DNA of 11,904 bases, taken from contig JBBRHH010000142.1 in the NCBI GenBank assembly GCA_038222915.1, positions 1-11,904 of the forward strand. Direction: 5' to 3'. This document shows positions 1-5,068 of this stretch, piece by piece. The stretch's first letter is position 1. Every line of letters begins with the position of its first letter. The DNA is from JBBRHH01 sp038222915. Its GTDB lineage: Bacteria; Planctomycetota; Phycisphaerae; Tepidisphaerales; Tepidisphaeraceae. Below the pieces are notes generated by a model. The model was not told the origin of the DNA and made no database searches. It saw only the letters and a list, made by a program, of their open reading frames with translations. The position numbers and the translations under genes are program-made.

Positions 1-104
1 CCAAAATCGCCAGCACGCCGATGAGCGAACTGGATCAGTTCCTGCCGGATGTATGGAAGGCCCAGGACGTGAAAGAGAACCTTCAACTGGAACACGCGCC
101 ATAG
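1..104 (+). CDS. IS66-family transposase, C-terminal end (partial)
   Basis: An open frame enters from the left edge (first full codon at 3) and stops at TAG 102-104. The 33 visible residues include 'TPMSELDQFLPDVWKAQ'. This matches what I know of the C-terminal element of IS66-type transposases (TnpC), where a segment like 'x-P-x-S-x-L-D-E-L-L-P-x-x-W' closes the protein. The transposase is a DDE enzyme that mobilises its own element, but none of the catalytic domain is in the window. Another frame stays open across this stretch (53 onward), but its sequence resembles nothing I know. The call rests on one short motif, so it is moderate. Confidence 0.6.
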   Translation, partial: KIASTPMSELDQFLPDVWKAQDVKENLQLEHAP

Positions 105-140
105 ACCGGTTGCTGGCCGTGCACTTCGCCGAGCGCACAC
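1..140 (+). mobile_element. Right end of an IS66-like element
   Basis: The transposase tail at 3-104 is followed by about 36 nt that end in GTGCACTTCGCCGAGCGC (121-136 and flanking) and ACAC at 137-140. Read on the minus strand this begins GTGTGCGCTCGG, which looks like an IS66-type terminal inverted repeat. The partner repeat and the target duplication cannot be checked because the left end lies outside the window. The boundary at about 140 is an inference. Confidence 0.4.
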
Positions 141-241
141 GAAGAATGTTTGTCCGGTGCCGTTGGAGGAGCCTGGCGAGATTGGTTGACGCCAGGTTTT
201 TTCTGGACGACTTCATCACTGGCAGCTATCGTCGCTTATAC

Positions 242-649
242 ATGCCATCAACGGTCGAAACATACCCGGATTTTGAAGAGCAGGTGCGCGATCTTGTTCA
301 GCAGCACCGCAAATCCAAGAAGCAGCGCCTGCGCCTCGCCGTGTATTTTGCCCCGCCACGACGGGGGAAGCGGGATATTTTCCTTTTCGAAGTCCTTGAC
401 GGCTTCGGCGGTGATGAAGTTGATTCTGAAGACAAGCTGTTCGAATTCGGCTACGGCTCAACACCCGCTCTTCCCCTCGCTCCAGAAGCCAGTCTGCGTG
501 TGGTTCTCACGAACCCGACGGAGTTGAAAGAAGCAGTTCGACACGGATGGAAGGCAGTCGAGGAACTGCGATCCGCGCGTAAAGCCGGCCGGGCGATTCT
601 CATTTATGCGGATACATTGGGTATGCGGCTCTGGGAACTGGTCAAATGA
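242..649 (+). CDS. Unrecognised protein paired with a HEPN-like gene
   Basis: This encodes 135 aa with no family I recognise. I start at ATG 242 ('MPSTVETYPDFEEQVRD') because the in-frame extension back to 53 runs through the presumed IS66 end and is Arg-rich low-information sequence; no clear Shine-Dalgarno is seen. The order suggests a small alpha/beta fold: an N-terminal helix, basic 'HRKSKKQRLR', strands 'LAVYFAP' and 'DIFLFEVLDGFGG', a Gly-rich turn with 'FEFGYGSTPALPL', strand 'SLRVVLTNP', then a charged helix with 'ELKEAVRHGWKAVEELR'. There is no signal peptide or membrane segment, so it is probably cytoplasmic. Its stop overlaps the next start (ATGA at 646-649), implying translational coupling. 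It lacks the GSxxxGxxxxxSDxD motif of MNT nucleotidyltransferases, the usual HEPN partners. A partner or antitoxin-like role is only inferred from position. Confidence 0.7.
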   Translation: MPSTVETYPDFEEQVRDLVQQHRKSKKQRLRLAVYFAPPRRGKRDIFLFEVLDGFGGDEVDSEDKLFEFGYGSTPALPLAPEASLRVVLTNPTELKEAVRHGWKAVEELRSARKAGRAILIYADTLGMRLWELVK

Positions 650-1173
650 CCCTTCCTCAGGCTTGGATGCGACAGGCAGAGTCTGATTTCCGCACCGGCC
701 GGCGCATCGACAACGATCAGGACGCGCGAACACGCTGCCAAGCCATATCAAAGTATCAGCAATGCGCAGAGAAGTCCGTGAAAGCAGTGCTTGACAAACT
801 TTACGCAGCAGGACTTGTTCGAAACAGTTCGGATCGAAATCACAAAGTTGCTCGGTACGCCGTTGTTTTCAGCCGGTTTCCGACAACTCGAGATAATCGA
901 AATCTCCTCAATCAGCTTCGGCGCGTGTTCACGGATGCGATCATCGACCAGATCACTCTCCTGGATTCTTTTGTGCCTGAATATCCAGGACCTGGAACCC
1001 CGGCACATCGAAATCACGAATATCCTCATCAGGATGCGCTGGGCCGTTGGCACGCCCCATCGGACTCAGGCAGTTTTACGACCGGCGAAATGAAGCGAAT
1101 TCGTAACTGTGCTGGCGTGCTGATTCAGAGTCTCAGAAAAATCCTCGACGCTCTAGATCTGGTTTATCCATAA
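646..1173 (+). CDS. HEPN-like domain protein
   Basis: This is a 175-aa, mostly helical protein. The N-terminal half has the HEPN pattern: an early Trp and acidic helix ('WMRQAESDFRTGRR', residues 7-20), then the helix 'ISKYQQCAEKSVKAVLDKL' (34-52), matching the family's 'QQxAEKxxKAxL' core, followed by 'SDRNHKV' where the family often has H-x-L. HEPN proteins are often RNases with an R-x(4-6)-H motif. The spacing R59-x6-H66 fits, but I cannot confirm that these are the catalytic residues because the motif usually sits later in the fold. The middle, 'YPGPGTPAHRNHEYPHQD' (113-130), is rich in His and Pro, and a last helix covers about 146-171. The start overlaps the upstream stop by 4 bp. Likely roles are toxin-like RNase or a nucleic-acid-binding helical protein; the function is not established. 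Confidence 0.65.
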   Translation: MTLPQAWMRQAESDFRTGRRIDNDQDARTRCQAISKYQQCAEKSVKAVLDKLYAAGLVRNSSDRNHKVARYAVVFSRFPTTRDNRNLLNQLRRVFTDAIIDQITLLDSFVPEYPGPGTPAHRNHEYPHQDALGRWHAPSDSGSFTTGEMKRIRNCAGVLIQSLRKILDALDLVYP

Positions 1174-1225
1174 AGGGGAGATCGCGTTGGGATCTTCAGG
1201 GTCGACGCCGCGAGTTGCACAGTCA

Positions 1226-1753
1226 TCAGCGTGACAACCGCTTTCGCACAATCTCCAAATGATGCTTCGCGTGGCCGGCGATCGCATAGGCGAATGTGCT
1301 TGCCGTTGCGCGGTGGTTGTTGACGACGCCGCGCCGCGACCAGGCGTGTTCTTCGAGGTGCTCAAACAGCAGCAGGTGAGATTTGCGAACGTGCTCGAAT
1401 TCTTCGACCAGATCATGGAGCGTGATGCGGTCGAAGTGTGAGAACTGAACGTAGGCGTCCTGGTCGAACGAAGACAGAGGCGTCGTATCGTTTCTCGCGA
1501 TGCGGAGGGCTCGGCAGCCAAAAATACGTTCGGTGTCGGTGACGTGGCCGACGACTTGCTTGATGCTCCAGGTGTAGGGGGCGTGGTGGATGAGGGCCTG
1601 TTCGGCCGGCAAATCGTGCAACAACTTGAGGAAGTCGGCGAGCTGCCGCTCGAGGATTTCCAATAGGTTGCCTTCGGGGACGAGGTTGATGTATGTGCCG
1701 AAACCCGGGCCGAATTCGGTGGGGTCGGGACGGGGGATGATCGGTTGGGACAT
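1226..1753 (-). CDS. DinB-family (YfiT/DinB_2-like) protein
   Basis: This encodes 175 aa. The family is a four-helix bundle that usually holds a divalent metal with three histidines and includes thiol-dependent transferases; the substrate here is unknown. Motifs seen are 'TWSIKQVVGHVTDTERIF' (61-78), which carries the first ligand H70, and 'AIAGHAKHHLEIVRKRL' (157-173), with H161 and H165 as the likely other two. The His triad is therefore intact. Between them are 'YVQFSHFDRITLHDLVEEFE' and a helix with 'RKSHLLLFEHLEEHAW'. The start is ATG 1753, not GTG 1762, because GGAG (1762-1765) lies 8 nt before the ATG and overlaps the GTG. No signal peptide is seen. It sits 19 nt behind the acetyltransferase gene and is probably co-transcribed with it. 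It ends convergently against the HEPN gene. Confidence 0.85.
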   Translation of the reverse strand: MSQPIIPRPDPTEFGPGFGTYINLVPEGNLLEILERQLADFLKLLHDLPAEQALIHHAPYTWSIKQVVGHVTDTERIFGCRALRIARNDTTPLSSFDQDAYVQFSHFDRITLHDLVEEFEHVRKSHLLLFEHLEEHAWSRRGVVNNHRATASTFAYAIAGHAKHHLEIVRKRLSR

Positions 1754-1761
1754 GGCGCACA

Positions 1762-1765
1762 CTCC
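1762..1765 (-). promoter_or_regulatory. Shine-Dalgarno GGAG for the DinB gene
   Basis: GGAG on the minus strand lies 8 nt before ATG 1753. It decides the start, since the upstream GTG (1760-1762) overlaps it. Confidence 0.6.
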
Positions 1766-1772
1766 GCAGACT

Positions 1773-2228
1773 TTATAATGCTTTGGTCATGAAGATGCTG
1801 TAGGGGTCGTCCACATAATCTGCAAACGGTCCGCAAGGCACAAAGCCAAAATTGGCATAGAGATGATGTGCAGGCGTGTAGGCTTTGGCCGACCCGGTCT
1901 CGAGGCTCAGGCGGTTGTAGGAACGCCGGTTCGACTCCTCGAGCATGTGACGAAGAATACGCGTGGCAACGCCTTTTCTCAGGTGGCGCGGCGATGTCCG
2001 CATGGACTTGATTTCGCCGTGTTGCAGGTCGAGTTGCCTGATCGCGCCACAGCCAAGTAGATCGCCGTTCTCCCAAGCGGTCCAGAAGGTGATTTCGGGC
2101 TTGCGGAGTGCTTCAATGTCTAGCGCATGGATGCTTTCAGGCGGCGAGTGGAGTGCGACGCTGCGAAGGTGTTCCTGCAACAGCTCGAATATCTCTGGAC
2201 CCGCTAGATTGTCGATCTTGATGATCAT
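1773..2228 (-). CDS. GNAT N-acetyltransferase, YsnE-like
   Basis: This encodes 151 aa and is a GNAT-fold enzyme that should transfer acetyl from acetyl-CoA to an unknown small substrate in the cytoplasm. The sequence resembles Bacillus YsnE-type acetyltransferases as I remember them: 'HSPPESIHALDIEALRKPEI' (27-46), 'HGEIKSMRTS' (70-79), the acyl-CoA loop 'RHLRKGVATRIL' (81-92), 'RLSLETGS' (106-113) and 'LYANFGFVPCGPFADY' (123-138), ending 'SIFMTKAL'. All core motifs are present and the length is normal. ATG 2228 is preceded by GGAAG six nt upstream; the in-frame TTG at 2234 is less likely. YsnE has been linked to indole-3-acetate formation in Bacillus, but I would not carry that function over. 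It is the first gene of a two-gene unit with the DinB-like gene. Confidence 0.88.
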   Translation of the reverse strand: MIIKIDNLAGPEIFELLQEHLRSVALHSPPESIHALDIEALRKPEITFWTAWENGDLLGCGAIRQLDLQHGEIKSMRTSPRHLRKGVATRILRHMLEESNRRSYNRLSLETGSAKAYTPAHHLYANFGFVPCGPFADYVDDPYSIFMTKAL

Positions 2229-2234
2229 GGCCAA

Positions 2235-2239
2235 CTTCC
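2235..2239 (-). promoter_or_regulatory. Shine-Dalgarno GGAAG for the GNAT gene
   Basis: GGAAG on the minus strand lies 6 nt before ATG 2228 and favours this ATG over TTG 2234. Confidence 0.5.
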
Positions 2240-2370
2240 AGTTCGGGTAACACCTTCGTCATCGCCAACATCTCACCATGGTCGAACGATTGCAAACCTT
2301 CAGCGCGCACGTCGAGGAAATCCGAACATACACAGAGATTGAAGGAGACACGATGGAATAGCCCATTCCG

Positions 2371-2781
2371 ATGGCCCATCCGCTTGAATATTTTCAACAG
2401 GAGGATCGATCGCTGGTTCTCATTGCGAAGTTGTTCGCCATTGCCCTCATGGTGTTCGCGGGCGTGGAAGCCACGCAGTCTTGCCTGGATTTGCGATGGG
2501 GGATGTATTCGCCGATTCGCTCCGTTTTCTGGAATTTTGGCTGGAACAGTTTACTCGTGCTTGCGGCATGCGACGGCCAACTCATTGTTGGCCCATTGCT
2601 TGTCTATTGCGCCGCATTGTGTCTGCGCCGCAACGAACGCGGCCGAAAATGGGCAATCCGACTCTGCGTGGCCGCGATGACGGTTAAGCTAGGCTTGCCC
2701 CTCAAGGCAGAAAAAAATCGCCAATCCACCCTACTCCCGATTTCCAAAATTCTCCAAATTTTCCTCTTGACGATAACCTAA
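2371..2781 (+). CDS. Small membrane protein, unrecognised
   Basis: This encodes 136 aa with three or four hydrophobic stretches: 'LVLIAKLFAIALMVFAG' (15-31), 'SLLVLAACDGQLIVGPLLVY' (60-79, possibly two short helices around D68), 'IRLCVAAMTVKLGLPL' (96-111), and a last run near 'LLPISKILQIFLLTIT' (121-136). The positive 'CLRRNERGRKWAIRL' (84-98) between helices resembles the cytoplasmic loop of many small polytopic proteins. I do not recognise the family. The best Shine-Dalgarno (AAGGAG, 2342-2347) precedes ATG 2353, which opens only a two-codon frame (ATG GAA TAG), so the ATG at 2371 lacks its own ribosome site. From about residue 112 the reading goes through a run of seven A's into AT-rich DNA that holds a promoter, so the last 25 residues may not be natural. 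It may be a decaying gene. Confidence 0.5.
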   Translation: MAHPLEYFQQEDRSLVLIAKLFAIALMVFAGVEATQSCLDLRWGMYSPIRSVFWNFGWNSLLVLAACDGQLIVGPLLVYCAALCLRRNERGRKWAIRLCVAAMTVKLGLPLKAEKNRQSTLLPISKILQIFLLTIT

Positions 2782-2796
2782 CATAAAACGTACAAT
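2767..2796 (+). promoter_or_regulatory. Sigma70-type promoter TTGACG-18-TACAAT
   Basis: The -35 box TTGACG (2767-2772), an 18-nt spacer and the -10 box TACAAT (2791-2796) lie in an AT-rich stretch (about 2705-2795) that contrasts with GC-rich DNA to the right. Transcription would start near 2803. It overlaps the last codons of the membrane-protein ORF. The next confident gene starts at 3369, leaving a leader of about 565 nt, so it may serve a small gene or RNA between. Confidence 0.6.
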
Positions 2797-2811
2797 AGCG
2801 ACCGAGGTAGC

Positions 2812-2946
2812 ATGAGCCCAAAAGCCCATGCGCCCCGCGCCGATCCACGCGTCGGCAAAAACTTCCGCGAAGGGGTCCGCCATGGCCGGGGAACATCCAT
2901 TCACCAACCAGCGACAAGGCATTTCAAGCCCCGGGAAAGCCCGTGA
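2812..2946 (+). CDS. Possible 44-aa basic peptide
   Basis: ATG 2812 lies 16 nt behind the -10 box TACAAT, with GAGG at 2804-2807, four nt upstream. It encodes a 44-aa basic peptide starting 'MSPKAHAPRADPRVGKNF' and ending 'HFKPRESP'. There is no family, signal or membrane segment that I recognise. Support comes only from placement right after a good promoter; the composition is also what GC-rich non-coding DNA gives by chance. Confidence 0.2.
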   Translation: MSPKAHAPRADPRVGKNFREGVRHGRGTSIHQPATRHFKPRESP

Positions 2947-3084
2947 GATTGTGCCCGCCAGCCCCCGGGCCGCCCGGATCTCCCCAACTCCAGCATCAGA
3001 AAACACTTCCATCCCACAGCCCCAAAAACCCCGGAGAAAATTCCAGTCACGCACGCTCCCCAGGCCATCGTCGCCACCTCGCTG

Positions 3085-3112
3085 GGCCTGCCCTGAGCCT
3101 ATCGAACAGGTC
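3085..3112. repeat. REP-like dispersed palindromic element
   Basis: The stretch contains CCCTGAGCCTATCGAACAGG (3091-3110), flanked by a CCTG/CAGG inverted pair (3087-3090 and 3107-3110). It is close to the common dispersed element CCTTCGACAGGCTCAGGG (reverse strand) that I know from many GC-rich bacterial genomes. Translation of such copies gives spurious 'PALSLSN' or 'PEPVEG' runs; here plus frames read 'GPALSLSNRS' and 'CPEPIEQ'. This argues that the surrounding frames are not protein-coding. Confidence 0.55.
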
Positions 3113-3305
3113 GCCTCGCCGCTTCCGGCCATGCGTCGGTTCATGGTCGGTTAGTGGTCGCTTTGCACAACCAAGCGACGCAGGCCATATCCGCGCAACT
3201 CAATCGCCATCCACGACTTCCGCTCCGGAAACCCCACCAAACCGACCGCGCAACCCAATTTGCGCAAATGCGCGCACAAAAAATCGCGCCTTTTCTTCCC
3301 CTCCG

Positions 3306-3334
3306 TCGCTTCGTCGCTCAATCGCTTCGTCGCT
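3306..3334 (+). repeat. 13-bp direct repeat TCGCTTCGTCGCT x2
   Basis: TCGCTTCGTCGCT occurs perfectly at 3306-3318 and 3322-3334, separated by CAA, within a pyrimidine-rich tract upstream of the Tim44-like gene. It may be simple-sequence slippage or a paired binding site. Confidence 0.6.
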
Positions 3335-3368
3335 TCCTACTTCCCTTCGTATTAATATATCCAAGCGG

Positions 3369-4967
3369 ATGGGACCCAATCGCAGCATATTCAATCGCAC
3401 CCGCGCGCGACTCCTCGCGCTCGCCTCTTCCATTCTCCTCCTCATCCCCGCCGACCTCTGGGCCCGCGCCGGCGGCGGCCAGCATTACTCCGGCGGCGGC
3501 GGTGGTGGTGGCAGCGGAGGAGGCGGCTTCGGCGGCGGCAGTGGCGGTCACGGCAGCGGCGATGGCGGCGGCGGCGCGATCCTCTGGTTCCTCGTCCGCC
3601 TCATCATCATCGACCACCCCGCCGTCGGCATCCCGCTCATCATCCTCGTCGGTGTCGGCTACTACTTCTATCAAAAGGGAAACGCCGCCAGTTCCTCCGT
3701 CCCCTCCAGCATCCGCCGCGCCCCCGCCGAGCCCACCTCTCACCTCGCCCAGGGCATCGCCATCCTGCAACAGCGCGATCCCTCCTTCAACCCGGCCGAG
3801 TTCCTCAACCGCGTCCGCACCGCATTTGTCAAAATCCAGGACGCCTGGTGCAGCCAGGACCTCAAGGCCGTCCGCCCCTTCATCTCCGACGGCGTGCACG
3901 AGCGCTTCCTCCTCCAGTTCGACGAACAGAAATTTTTCGTCTATCGCAACCAGCTCGACAATCTCCAGATCAACGACGTCTCCATCGTCCAGATCCAGTC
4001 TCACAATTTCTTCGACGAAATCTCCGTCCGCATCGCCGCCTCCGCCGCCGACTACGATGTCTCCCTCCGCGACGGCAAGCGCGTCGGCGGCTCGCGCTCC
4101 CAGGAAAGCTTCGCCGAAGTCTGGTCCTTCCTCCGCCGCTCGGGCGCAGTCACCAAAGCCGGCGCGTCCGGCCTCATCGAAGGCAACTGCCCCAACTGCG
4201 GAGCGGCCATCGAGATGAACCAGTCCGCCAACTGCACGCACTGCAAGGCCCTCCTCCGCAGCGGTGAATACGACTGGGTCCTCGTCGAGATCACCCAGGA
4301 ATCCGAATGGCAGCTCAGTCAGCAGGACGAAATCCCCGGCGTCACCCAGCTCCGCCAGGTCGATCCCGACTTCAACGTCCTCGCCCTCGAAGACCTCGCC
4401 TCCGTCATGTTCTGGCGTCGCGAAGCCTCGAAGCGCCTCGCCAAAATCGCCCCGCTCAAAAAGATCGCCAGCGAGAATTTCTCCAGCGCCCTCGAAGAAC
4501 GCCTCAAGGCCGAAGCCGCCCAGCCGCAGCGTATCTTCTTCGCCGAATCCGCCATCGGCTCCGTGCAAACCCTCGGCATCATCGCCGGCGAAAAGACCGA
4601 CAAGGCGCTCGTCGAAATCCGCTGGTCCGGCACGCGCTTCACCATCGATCAGGCCAAAGCCGTGAAGAACACCCACCAGAACGCACTCGGCCGTCTCCTC
4701 CTCGTCCTGGGCCGAAAGCACAGCACCAAAACCGAGATTGACAAAAGCGTCTCCTCCGCCCACTGCCCCACCTGCGGCGCACCCGAGTCCGGCGGAACCA
4801 CGGGCGCCTGCGAGTTCTGCGGGCAAACCCTCAACGACGGCTCCAAAAACTGGGTCCTCATCGGCGCCCCCGATGCCGCCAGCGACCAGGGCCAGACCCT
4901 TCTCCGCGAACTCTATCAGGCAAGTCCCCCAGCATCGGATGAAGGGCCGATCCCACTCGCGACATGA
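3369..4967 (+). CDS. Membrane protein with duplicated Tim44-like domain and zinc ribbons
   Basis: This encodes 532 aa. Order: N-terminal hydrophobic signal or anchor (residues 13-31, 'ARLLALASSILLLIPADLW'); Gly-rich linker (35-69, with one run of seven Gly); hydrophobic segment(s) 70-102; Tim44-like region starting 'ILQQRDPSFNPAEFLNRVR' (132-150) with 'AFVKIQDAWCSQDL'; zinc ribbon C274-x2-C277…C289-x2-C292; a second, diverged Tim44-like region from 'LRQVDPDFNVLALEDLA' (328-344); second ribbon C466-x2-C469…C481-x2-C484. Bacterial Tim44-like proteins are poorly understood; mitochondrial Tim44 is a membrane-associated tether of the import motor, so a scaffold role at the membrane is a loose inference. 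ATG 3369 is chosen because it opens directly on the signal-like helix; upstream frame sequence is repeat-derived. No clear Shine-Dalgarno is seen. Codons are strongly C-ending. The stop overlaps a possible start (ATGA at 4964-4967). Confidence 0.82.
   Translation: MGPNRSIFNRTRARLLALASSILLLIPADLWARAGGGQHYSGGGGGGGSGGGGFGGGSGGHGSGDGGGGAILWFLVRLIIIDHPAVGIPLIILVGVGYYFYQKGNAASSSVPSSIRRAPAEPTSHLAQGIAILQQRDPSFNPAEFLNRVRTAFVKIQDAWCSQDLKAVRPFISDGVHERFLLQFDEQKFFVYRNQLDNLQINDVSIVQIQSHNFFDEISVRIAASAADYDVSLRDGKRVGGSRSQESFAEVWSFLRRSGAVTKAGASGLIEGNCPNCGAAIEMNQSANCTHCKALLRSGEYDWVLVEITQESEWQLSQQDEIPGVTQLRQVDPDFNVLALEDLASVMFWRREASKRLAKIAPLKKIASENFSSALEERLKAEAAQPQRIFFAESAIGSVQTLGIIAGEKTDKALVEIRWSGTRFTIDQAKAVKNTHQNALGRLLLVLGRKHSTKTEIDKSVSSAHCPTCGAPESGGTTGACEFCGQTLNDGSKNWVLIGAPDAASDQGQTLLRELYQASPPASDEGPIPLAT
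3756..4874 (+). repeat. Internal protein duplication, [Tim44-like + zinc ribbon] x2
   Basis: Unit 1 (3756-4298) and unit 2 (4344-4874) align by eye. 'QQRDPSFN' matches 'RQVDPDFN', a helix pair follows each, then a beta-rich part, then 'AEVWSFLRRSGAVT' against 'GRLLLVLGRKHSTKT', a four-Cys ribbon, and 'GEYDWVLVEI' against 'GSKNWVLIGA'. The DNA is too diverged to be recent. Confidence 0.6.
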
Positions 4968-5056
4968 ACCGACCGCAGCGGCCCACAAGTTCAACACCCC
5001 CCACCCGCGCGCGTACAACCAGCGGCGGCCATAACCCCCAGACCATCCCCACTTTC

Positions 5057-5060
5057 GGAG
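5057..5060 (+). promoter_or_regulatory. Shine-Dalgarno GGAG deciding the ThuA start
   Basis: GGAG is 8 nt before ATG 5069 and only 2 nt before ATG 5063, so 5069 is preferred. Confidence 0.5.
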
Positions 5061-5068
5061 AAATGAAA

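Larger units (their letters stand above)
2797..3368. other. 572-nt stretch with no confident gene
   Basis: No frame here gives a convincing protein. A 44-codon ORF (2812-2946), overlapping plus and minus frames of about 100-140 codons, and the in-frame extension of the Tim44-like gene back to 2943 are all Pro/Arg/Ser-rich and cross repeat sequences. The stretch contains a dispersed-type palindrome (3085-3112), a 13-bp direct repeat (3306-3334) and the AT-rich TATTAATATAT block (3349-3359) just before the next start. I do not recognise tmRNA, RNase P RNA or SRP RNA motifs in it. Confidence 0.5.

Noticed and set aside
53..241. N-terminal extension of the unrecognised HEPN partner
   Set aside because: It overlaps the transposase tail and its presumed terminal repeat in another frame, and is Arg-rich without recognisable content.
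1153..2076. 307-codon minus-strand frame over the GNAT and DinB genes
   Set aside because: It is Ser/Thr/Pro/Arg-rich and overlaps two genes with intact family motifs in other frames.
2278..2361. 27-codon ORF ending in ATG GAA TAG
   Set aside because: It has no recognisable content and overlaps a competing minus-strand frame; too weak to call a leader peptide.
2731..3144. 137-codon minus-strand frame
   Set aside because: It passes through the promoter and the palindromic repeat, and I see no start signal or family resemblance.
2943..3368. In-frame N-terminal extension of the Tim44-like gene
   Set aside because: It crosses the palindromic repeat and the direct repeat, and would place about 140 low-complexity residues before a signal-like helix.
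3154..4218. 354-codon plus-strand frame rich in Ser, Pro and Ala
   Set aside because: This is a +1 shadow of the Tim44-like gene with long Ser/Ala runs and no domain.
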